Positions 1-4,530 of a DNA stretch of 8,651 nucleotides are shown here, piece after piece. Within the stretch, counting starts at the first letter, position 1. Every line of letters begins with the position of its first letter. The notes below the pieces were generated by a model that was not told where the DNA came from, did not search any database, and saw only the letters and a list, made by a program, of their open reading frames with translations. Origin of the DNA: Rubrobacter sp. (GTDB lineage: Bacteria > Actinomycetota > Rubrobacteria > Rubrobacterales > Rubrobacteraceae); contig JADDPU010000060.1 of NCBI GenBank assembly GCA_016781725.1, forward strand, positions 1 to 8,651, written 5' to 3'. The position numbers and the translations under genes are program-made.

Positions 1-28
1 AGTGGTTCGAATCCACTATCGCCCACCA
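1..28 (+). tRNA. 3' end of a tRNA gene (partial), possibly tRNA-Val
   Basis: The window opens inside a tRNA gene. A 5-bp T stem (AGTGG at 1-5 with CCACT at 13-17) closes a 7-nt loop TTCGAAT. The 3' acceptor strand ATCGCCC (18-24), discriminator A25 and an encoded CCA (26-28) follow. The missing 5' acceptor strand should read GGGCGAT, which resembles many bacterial tRNA-Val genes. Because the anticodon lies outside the window, the amino-acid identity is only a guess. The gene is cut by the window edge, not broken. Confidence 0.9.
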
Positions 29-32
29 CGCT

Positions 33-58
33 GCGCGACGGCCGCCGGCGCGCTCCTT
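33..58 (+). terminator. possible terminator hairpin after the tRNA
   Basis: GCGCG (33-37) pairs with CGCGC (49-53). After an A-G mismatch, two more C-G pairs close a 5-nt loop. TCCTT follows directly, and a more T-rich run lies at 71-80. The stem is strong but the T tract is poor, so this may be an intrinsic terminator for the tRNA transcript or a 3'-end processing structure. In DNA this GC-rich, GC palindromes also arise by chance. Confidence 0.35.
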
Positions 59-92
59 CGAACTAGCTAGCCCTTCTTTTCGCCCTCCGATC

Positions 93-111
93 CACCCTTT
101 CCAGAAAGGTG
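93..111 (+). promoter_or_regulatory. hairpin covering the thrS ribosome binding site
   Basis: CACC (93-96) plus TTT (98-100), with C97 bulged, can pair with AAAGGTG (105-111) across a CCAG tetraloop. The 3' arm contains the only Shine-Dalgarno-like sequence for thrS (AAAGG, 105-109, 10 nt before the ATG). If the stem forms, it would mask the ribosome binding site. The leader between the tRNA and thrS is only about 90 nt, too short for a T-box riboswitch, and no T-box motif is seen. Regulation is inferred only from the pairing. Confidence 0.35.
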
Positions 112-119
112 CGCACAAC

Positions 120-2033
120 ATGGCATCCGTCAAGCTACCCGACGGTAGACAACTAGAGATAGAACCGGCCGAGAGGGCCAGGGACGTTGCCGAGAGGATC
201 GGCAAACGCCTGGCGCGCGACGCCATCGTGGCCAAACTGGACGGTAACCTCATCGACCTCGACGCCCCGGTGGACGGTGGGGGCGAGTTCGAGGTCGTCA
301 CGGGGGACTCCGCCGAGGGCCTGGAGGTGCTGCGGCACTCCACGGCGCACGCGATGGCGCAGGCCATACTCGAGCTCTACCCTGGCAGCAAGCTGACCAT
401 CGGGCCGCCGATCGAGGACGGTTTCTTCTACGACATCGAGGTCGCAGGGCGCATCACCGACGATGACCTGCCCCGCATCGAGGAGCGGATGCGCGAGATC
501 TCCGCCAGAGACCTGCCCATCGAGCGCGAGGCCGTCTCCAAGGCCGAGGTACTGAGGCTCTACGAGGACAACCCTTACAAGCTCGAGATCATCTCCGACC
601 TCGAAGACGGGGAGATCACCCTCTACCGCCAGGGAGACTTTTTCGACCTCTGCCGCGGCCCGCACGTGCCGAGCACCGGACGCCTCGGGGCTTTCAAGCT
701 GCAGAACATAGCTGGCGCCTACTGGCGCGGCGACGAGAAGAATAAGATGCTGACCCGCGTCTACGGGACTGCCTGGCCTACCGAGAAGCAGCTGAAGGCG
801 TACCTGCGCCACCTCGAGGAGGTGAAGGCCCGCGACCACCGCAAGATCGGCAAAGACCTCGACCTCTTCACCTTCTCGCCCGACATCGGCGCCGGCATCC
901 CGCTCTTTTTGCCCAAAGGGGAGATGCTGCGCCACCTCATGGAAGACTACGTGCGCGAGGTCCAGACCCGCCACGGCTACGACCACGTCTGGACCGGGCA
1001 CCTGGCCAACGAGCAGCTCTACGTAAAGTCCGGGCACATCGAGCACTACAGGGACGACATGTACCCGGCGATGGTGGACGGCGAGACGCGCTACCGGCTC
1101 AAGCCTATGAACTGCCCGAGCCACATGACGCTCTTCAACTCGCAGGCCCACTCGTATAGGGACCTGCCGCTGCGCTACGCCGAGTTCGCCACGCTCTACC
1201 GCTACGAGAAGAGCGGGCAACTGAGCGGCCTGACCCGCGTGCGCAGCCTCACGCAGGACGACGCCCACGTCTTCTGCACCGAGGCGCAGGTGCAGGAGGA
1301 GTTCTCCCGCGCCCTAAAGATAGTGCGTGAGGTACTCGACACCTACGGGTTCGACGACTACTACGTGCGGCTCTCATTGCGCGACCAGGAGACCGGCAAG
1401 TACGTAGCAGACGACGAGAAGTGGACCCGCGCGGAGGGGGCTCTCACGGAGGCTTTGGACGCGACAGGCATCCCCTACAGACCGGCGGCGGGGGAGGCGG
1501 CGTTCTACGGGCCCAAGGCCGACTTTATGGCCAAGGACGTGCTCGGGCGGGAGTGGCAGCTCTCCACGATCCAGGTGGATTTCATCCAGCCGGCGCGCCT
1601 CGGGTGCGAGTACGTAGGCGAGGACGGCCAGGGGCACACCCCGGTCCTGTTGCACAGGGCCGTTACGGGGACCACGGAGCGGTTCATGGGCGTCCTGATC
1701 GAGCACTACGGCGGCGCCTTTCCGGTCTGGCTCTCGCCGCTGCAAGCCGTCGTAGTCCCCGTGGCCGACCGGCACCTGGACTACGCAAGACGGGTGCAGG
1801 AAACACTCGCCGCGGCCGGCATCCGGGTCGAGGTGGACGACTCGCAGAACAGCATGCAGAAGAAGATCCGGGAGAACGCCAGGCAGAAGGTCCCTTATCT
1901 TCTCATCGTCGGCGACGCCGAGGCCGAAGCCGGGACCGTCAACGTCCGCCGCCGCGGGGAGAGAGAGCAGGAGGAGACGCCGCTCGAGGACTTCAGGGCG
2001 AGGGTCCTCGAAGAGGTCGGCTCGCGCCGATAG
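120..2033 (+). CDS. thrS: threonyl-tRNA synthetase
   Basis: This is a cytoplasmic class II synthetase that charges tRNA-Thr using ATP. At 637 aa it has the full bacterial length. An N-terminal TGS domain (about 1-62) is followed by the editing domain, which has the HSTAH motif (H73, H77) and the C178-x3-H182 pair expected for hydrolysis of Ser-tRNA-Thr. In the catalytic core the zinc ligands correspond to C332, H383 and H512. Motif 2 includes R361 and motif 3 includes R521 in GTTERFMGVLIEHYGG. The anticodon-binding domain runs from about 539 to the end. The ATG at 120 is supported by AAAGG 10 nt upstream and by the TGS domain beginning at once. No key residue is missing and editing should be intact. 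Only 8 bp separate its stop from the infC promoter, so infC is probably transcribed mainly on its own. Confidence 0.98.
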   Translation: MASVKLPDGRQLEIEPAERARDVAERIGKRLARDAIVAKLDGNLIDLDAPVDGGGEFEVVTGDSAEGLEVLRHSTAHAMAQAILELYPGSKLTIGPPIEDGFFYDIEVAGRITDDDLPRIEERMREISARDLPIEREAVSKAEVLRLYEDNPYKLEIISDLEDGEITLYRQGDFFDLCRGPHVPSTGRLGAFKLQNIAGAYWRGDEKNKMLTRVYGTAWPTEKQLKAYLRHLEEVKARDHRKIGKDLDLFTFSPDIGAGIPLFLPKGEMLRHLMEDYVREVQTRHGYDHVWTGHLANEQLYVKSGHIEHYRDDMYPAMVDGETRYRLKPMNCPSHMTLFNSQAHSYRDLPLRYAEFATLYRYEKSGQLSGLTRVRSLTQDDAHVFCTEAQVQEEFSRALKIVREVLDTYGFDDYYVRLSLRDQETGKYVADDEKWTRAEGALTEALDATGIPYRPAAGEAAFYGPKADFMAKDVLGREWQLSTIQVDFIQPARLGCEYVGEDGQGHTPVLLHRAVTGTTERFMGVLIEHYGGAFPVWLSPLQAVVVPVADRHLDYARRVQETLAAAGIRVEVDDSQNSMQKKIRENARQKVPYLLIVGDAEAEAGTVNVRRRGEREQEETPLEDFRARVLEEVGSRR

Positions 2034-2040
2034 TTTCGTA

Positions 2041-2070
2041 TAGACACGGGCGGCGGGCGCGGAGTATAAT
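2041..2070 (+). promoter_or_regulatory. near-consensus housekeeping sigma promoter for infC-rpmI-rplT
   Basis: A TAGACA -35 (2041-2046, five of six bases matching TTGACA) and a perfect TATAAT -10 (2065-2070) are 18 bp apart, eight bases after the thrS stop. Transcription would start near 2076-2078 and leave a leader of about 100 nt before infC. This is the best promoter match in the window, and strong expression suits an operon for IF3 and ribosomal proteins. The assignment is inferred from consensus only. Confidence 0.75.
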
Positions 2071-2082
2071 CTGTGGCGGTAG

Positions 2083-2145
2083 TTGGGGCCCGCGTCACGT
2101 CCGGCGCACGAGCAATCATCGTCAGGCGCACGCGAACGGCCCCGA
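2083..2145 (+). promoter_or_regulatory. structured 5' leader of infC, candidate cis-regulatory RNA
   Basis: TTGGGGCC (2083-2090) pairs with GGCCCCGA (2138-2145) in an 8-bp helix with one G-U pair. CGCGT (2091-2095) continues it by pairing with ACGCG (2130-2134), leaving AAC (2135-2137) as a bulge. Inside, ACGA (2108-2111) and TCGT (2119-2122) close a 7-nt loop. The element starts a few bases after the predicted transcription start and ends 15 nt before the infC Shine-Dalgarno. E. coli and Bacillus regulate this operon through L20-binding RNA. I do not recognise this structure as a member of those families. No terminator T run follows, so any control would more likely be translational. Confidence 0.45.
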
Positions 2146-2160
2146 AAACTTGATTTCGAG

Positions 2161-2165
2161 AGGAG
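2161..2165 (+). promoter_or_regulatory. Shine-Dalgarno that helps decide the infC start
   Basis: AGGAG, within GAGAGGAG (2158-2165), is a strong ribosome binding site. In the infC frame, the codon at normal spacing behind it that also keeps the conserved IF3 N-terminus is GTA at 2175 (9-nt spacer). ACA at 2172 (6 nt) is the only other well-spaced codon. The GTG at 2168 is too close and in another frame. Confidence 0.7.
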
Positions 2166-2174
2166 TGGTGCACA

Positions 2175-2774
2175 GTAGCGACTGAAGAAGAGCCGAGGAT
2201 CAACGGACAGATCCGGGCACGAGAGGTGCGTTTGATCTCGGCCACCGGCGAGCAGCTAGGTATAAAGCATATCCGCGAGGCCCTGGACTACGGCGAGAGG
2301 GCAGACCTGGACCTCGTGGAGGTCGCCCCGAACGCCAACCCGCCAGTGGTCCGCATGATGGACTACGGCAAGTTCAAGTACCAGAAAGAACAGGCCCGCA
2401 AGGCCGCCCGCAAAAACCAGGTCAACGTCAACGTGCGGGAGATTAAGCTCAGGCCCAAGATCGGGGACCACGACTTCAACACCAAGCGCGGCCACGTCGA
2501 GCGCTTCCTGCGCGGCGGCGACAAGGTGAAGGTCACCATCATGTTCCGGGGCCGCGAGGTCCAGCACCCCGAGCTCGGGGAGAGGCTCCTCAGGAGGCTC
2601 GCCAGCGACCTTGAGGAGCTCGGGCGCATCGAGAGCCAGCCGAACCTCGACGGGCGCAACATGGTCATGGTGATGGCCCCGAAGAAGGAGGCCAGGGAGG
2701 CTGAGGCCCCGCCGGCCGAGGAACAGCAGCCCTCCCGGGCGCGGGAGCGCAGGGAGAGGGCAGCTCGCAGATAA
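2175..2774 (+). CDS. infC: translation initiation factor IF-3, probable non-canonical start
   Basis: IF-3 binds the 30S subunit, keeps 50S away and rejects wrong start codons and non-initiator tRNAs. With the start proposed here the protein is 199 aa. The N-domain runs from about 7 to 85, beginning with PRINGQIRAREVRL and carrying the family signature RMMDYGKF at 60-67. The C-domain starts at REIKLRPKIGDHDF (from 88) and ends near the APKK motif (168-171). The E. coli protein stops shortly after APKK, but here about 28 more residues rich in Glu, Arg and Pro follow. The first ordinary start in frame is GTG at 2226, which would remove the conserved RIN-x-x-IRA segment and has no good Shine-Dalgarno. 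Upstream the frame is open back to 2154, with no ATG, GTG or TTG. GTA at 2175, 9 nt after AGGAG, gives an N-terminus (M)ATEEEPRING and is preferred. A sequence error altering a GTG is an alternative. The gene heads the infC-rpmI-rplT operon. Confidence 0.95.
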   Translation, partial: VATEEEPRINGQIRAREVRLISATGEQLGIKHIREALDYGERADLDLVEVAPNANPPVVRMMDYGKFKYQKEQARKAARKNQVNVNVREIKLRPKIGDHDFNTKRGHVERFLRGGDKVKVTIMFRGREVQHPELGERLLRRLASDLEELGRIESQPNLDGRNMVMVMAPKKEAREAEAPPAEEQQPSRARERRERAARR

Positions 2775-2783
2775 GCAACAGTT

Positions 2784-2853
2784 TGATACACTACCCTTGC
2801 GTTAGCTGAGGCGAAACGGCTTCGACTCCCGTGCCGCGAGCCTCTTTGTAGGC
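2784..2853 (+). promoter_or_regulatory. infC-rpmI gap with alternative hairpins and a weak extended -10
   Basis: The 110-bp gap after infC holds two mutually exclusive pairings that share GCCT at 2840-2843. GAGGC (2808-2812) can pair with GCCTC (2840-2844), or GCCT (2840-2843) can pair with AGGC (2850-2853). TGATACACT (2784-2792) resembles an extended -10 but has no convincing -35. E. coli L20 represses from sites just upstream of rpmI, so a translational operator here is plausible. That is by analogy only. Confidence 0.25.
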
Positions 2854-2884
2854 AGAAGACAAGAGACGAAACGCGGAGGAAAAC

Positions 2885-3082
2885 ATGCCGAAGATGAAGA
2901 CCCACAGGGGCGCCGCCGGGCGCTTCGAAGTGAGGAAAAATGGCAGGGTCCGCCGCCGCCGGGCCGGCCACAACCACATGCTGGAGAAAAAGACCCGCAA
3001 GCAGAAGCGGCGCCTCAACACCGAGACCGAGCTCACGCGCTCCGACGAGAAGAAGCTCAAGCGCCTCTTGGGGGTGAGGTAG
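2885..3082 (+). CDS. rpmI: 50S ribosomal protein L35
   Basis: A 65-aa, strongly basic protein of the usual L35 length. It begins MPKMKTHRGAAGRFEV, the family's N-terminal signature, although the commonly seen Lys before RF is Gly here (G12). The RRRRAGHNHMLEKKTRKQKRR stretch that follows contains the rRNA-contacting basic residues. L35 is an accessory component of the large subunit that contacts 23S rRNA. The ATG at 2885 has a strong GGAGG (2875-2879) 5 nt upstream. The stop is followed after one base by rplT, so the two are almost certainly translationally coupled, as in other bacteria. Confidence 0.97.
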   Translation: MPKMKTHRGAAGRFEVRKNGRVRRRRAGHNHMLEKKTRKQKRRLNTETELTRSDEKKLKRLLGVR

Positions 3083-3083
3083 C

Positions 3084-3827
3084 ATGGCACGCACCGCGCG
3101 CAGCCTGCACGCCCGCAAGAAGCGCCGCAAGGTTCTGGAGCAGGCTAAAGGCTACAGGGGGACCAAGCACACCTCTTACAAGCGGGCCAAGGAGCAGGTG
3201 TGGAAGAGCGGCGTCTACGCCTACGAGGGGCGCAAGCAGCGCAAGAGGGACTTTCGGTCGCTCTGGATCCAGCGCATCAACGCCGGCGCCCGCGAGCACG
3301 GCCTCTCCTATTCGCAGCTCATCCACGGCCTCAAGCTCGCCGAGATAGACCTCGACCGCAAGATCCTCGCCGACCTCGCCGTCGCCGAGCCCGAAATTTT
3401 CGCCGCCGTCGTGACCCAGGCCAAGAACGCCCTCGAAGGCAGACCGGTCGAGAGGCGGGTCAGGGTCGAGCGGAGCGTCCGGCCCGAGCAACCACGACCG
3501 GCGGTCCGCAGAGAGCCCGCAGCCGAGCCTTCCGAGGAGAAGACTGAGGCGCCGGCGGAGGTCGAGGCTACCGAAGCCGCCGAGCGCAGGGCCGACGAGT
3601 TGGAAGTGGATCTCACGGCCGTCGAGGGCTCCGGGGTGGAGGGCCGCGTCCTCGTGGAGGACGTGGAGGAGGCCGCCGAGGAGGAGGGCAAGGTCCACGC
3701 CACGGAGACCGCCGAGCAGAGGGCCGAAGAGCTCGGGGTAGACCTCTCGACCGTGGAGGGTACGGGCCAGGGCGGTCGTATCACCGTCGCGGATGTCGAG
3801 AAGGCCGCCTCGGGCGACGACGAGTAG
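3084..3827 (+). CDS. rplT: 50S ribosomal protein L20 with a C-terminal extension of two E3-binding-like repeats
   Basis: Residues 1-119 form a normal L20, an early 23S rRNA-binding assembly protein. The basic N-terminal helix and the family signature KRDFRSLWIQRINAGAR (54-70) are present. L20 usually ends near residue 120, but this protein has 247 residues. From 120 to 160 there is a linker rich in Arg, Pro and Glu. Two copies of a helix-loop-helix motif follow at about 162-198 and 206-242, 44 residues apart, ending VEGSGVEGRVLVEDVEEA and VEGTGQGGRITVADVEKA. These closely resemble the peripheral subunit-binding domain of 2-oxoacid dehydrogenase E2 proteins (pattern GVDL..V.GTG..GRI...DV). The frame is continuous, so this is a real extension unless the sequence is wrong. 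Translation starts at the ATG one base after the rpmI stop, with GGTGAGG just upstream. L20 may also regulate this operon. The role of the extension is unknown. Confidence 0.96.
   Translation: MARTARSLHARKKRRKVLEQAKGYRGTKHTSYKRAKEQVWKSGVYAYEGRKQRKRDFRSLWIQRINAGAREHGLSYSQLIHGLKLAEIDLDRKILADLAVAEPEIFAAVVTQAKNALEGRPVERRVRVERSVRPEQPRPAVRREPAAEPSEEKTEAPAEVEATEAAERRADELEVDLTAVEGSGVEGRVLVEDVEEAAEEEGKVHATETAEQRAEELGVDLSTVEGTGQGGRITVADVEKAASGDDE
3567..3809 (+). repeat. tandem repeat coding two E3-binding-like domains in rplT
   Basis: Codons 162-198 (3567-3677) and 206-242 (3699-3809) encode two similar 37-residue units with a 132-bp period. Shared elements are an ATE-x-AE opening, a helix with RA.EL, VDL, VEG-x-G and DVE-x-A. 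The nucleotide copies have drifted noticeably, so the duplication is not recent. The units are acidic overall, in contrast to the basic L20 core. Confidence 0.75.
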
Positions 3828-3834
3828 CAGCCCG

Positions 3835-4521
3835 GTGCCGGCGACCCCGGCGATCTCCCTGAAGCGGGCGGCGAGGCTAAACACCAAAAAGCACCGCGAG
3901 GCCGAGCGGCTCTTTCTCGCCGAAGGCACGAGCCTTATCGGGGAGTCCCCGGCGCCGCCCGTGCAACTGTTCGAGGAGCCAGAGCAGGTCCGTCGCGTCT
4001 CCTCGCTAACGACCCCGACAGGTCCTGTCGGGGTCTTCCCTTTTCTGGACGTGCCGCCCGCAAGATTGCTCGCGGAGGCCGAACGCATAGTGCTACTGCA
4101 CGGTGTCCAGGACCCGGGGAACGTCGGAACCGTGATCCGCTCAGCCCACGCCTTCGGGGCCGGGGTCGCCCTCTCCAGAGGCTGCGCCGACCTGTACAAC
4201 CCGAAGACCGTCAGGGCCACGATGGGCTCTATCTTCCACGCCACCGTGGCTCGAGAGCTGGCCTCCTTACGTTTCCTCGGGGAGGCTTCGAGGGCCGATT
4301 TCGGGTCGGTGGCGGCGGTGCCCGAGGGTGGAGACACGCCGCGCTCGTTGCCGCCGGGGCGGCTGGTGATCTGCGTCGGCGCCGAAGGGGCGGGGCTGCC
4401 TGAGGAGGTAGTGGAAGCGTGCGGGTCGCGGGTCACGGTTCCCTCGTTGGCGGCCTCGCTCAACGCCGCGGTCGCGGCCTCCATCCTGCTCTACGAGGCT
4501 TATGCCCGTGTGCTACCATAA
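3835..4521 (+). CDS. SpoU/TrmH-family RNA 2'-O-ribose methyltransferase
   Basis: A SAM-dependent SPOUT (trefoil-knot) enzyme that methylates a ribose 2'-OH in rRNA or tRNA; the target cannot be told from sequence. From the GTG at 3835 it has 228 aa. A short L30e-like substrate-binding domain carries LFLAEGTSLI and the conserved TPTGPVGV. The knot domain shows motif 1 (DPGNVGTVIRSAHAFG, N96 and R102), motif 2 (GAEGAGL, E184) and motif 3 (VPSLAASLNAAVAASILLYE, SLN at 208-210). Motif 3 is two residues shorter between P and SLN than usual and has Ser where Met is typical. The first domain is also compact. An ATG at 3793, overlapping rplT by 35 bp, would add 14 residues lacking family similarity. 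Neither start has a clear Shine-Dalgarno, so coupling to rplT is likely. A relative sits upstream of pheS in Bacillus (ysgA) and in actinobacteria (tsnR). Confidence 0.92.
   Translation: MPATPAISLKRAARLNTKKHREAERLFLAEGTSLIGESPAPPVQLFEEPEQVRRVSSLTTPTGPVGVFPFLDVPPARLLAEAERIVLLHGVQDPGNVGTVIRSAHAFGAGVALSRGCADLYNPKTVRATMGSIFHATVARELASLRFLGEASRADFGSVAAVPEGGDTPRSLPPGRLVICVGAEGAGLPEEVVEACGSRVTVPSLAASLNAAVAASILLYEAYARVLP
4011..4045 (+). terminator. terminator-like hairpin inside the methyltransferase coding sequence
   Basis: GACCCCGACAGG (4011-4022) and CCTGTCGGGGTC (4024-4035) form a perfect 12-base inverted repeat around T4023. As RNA this gives at least a 10-bp GC-rich stem with a 5-nt loop. TTCCCTTTTC follows on the + strand, while the other side has no T run, so the polarity fits + strand termination. 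It lies about 185 bp after the rplT stop. The T tract is interrupted by CCC, so termination may be partial. It encodes the conserved TPTGPVGV segment, so it is not an inserted element. Confidence 0.5.
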
Positions 4522-4530
4522 GCGCCCATT

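Noticed and set aside
61..72. CTAGCTAG palindrome upstream of thrS as an operator or attachment site.
   Set aside because: It is only 8 bp with no second copy and no flanking repeat or integrase gene. The tRNA 3' end is not followed by mobile DNA.
153..1268. Long - strand open frame of 371 codons opposite thrS, and similar frames opposite pheS and pheT.
   Set aside because: These are shadow frames in GC-rich DNA with no recognisable domains, opposite fully conserved synthetase genes.
2165..2185. GTG GTG CAC AGT AGC GAC TGA could be a mini-ORF entering infC by +1 frameshift, as in prfB.
   Set aside because: The GTGs overlap or lie too near the Shine-Dalgarno and no RF2-type slippery site is present. 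Direct initiation at GTA 2175 is simpler.
1421..2185. A 254-codon + strand frame overlapping the end of thrS and the infC leader.
   Set aside because: It is out of frame with thrS, very rich in Arg and Gly, and has no recognisable domain; it is a shadow of thrS.
2806..2830. GCGAAACGGCTTCGACTCC resembles the 5' end of tmRNA genes.
   Set aside because: A tmRNA needs about 350 nt and a tRNA-like 3' end with a T arm and CCA. rpmI begins only about 75 bases later and no such 3' end is present.
4011..4050. Terminator-like hairpin as a Phe-codon attenuator for pheST.
   Set aside because: The two Phe codons come after the stem, not before it, and there is no leader peptide or antiterminator partner. 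Simple partial termination fits better.
3057..4484. Long - strand open frame of 475 codons opposite rplT and the methyltransferase.
   Set aside because: Long antisense frames are expected in high-GC genes. Its composition mirrors the sense codons, and both sense genes are clearly real.
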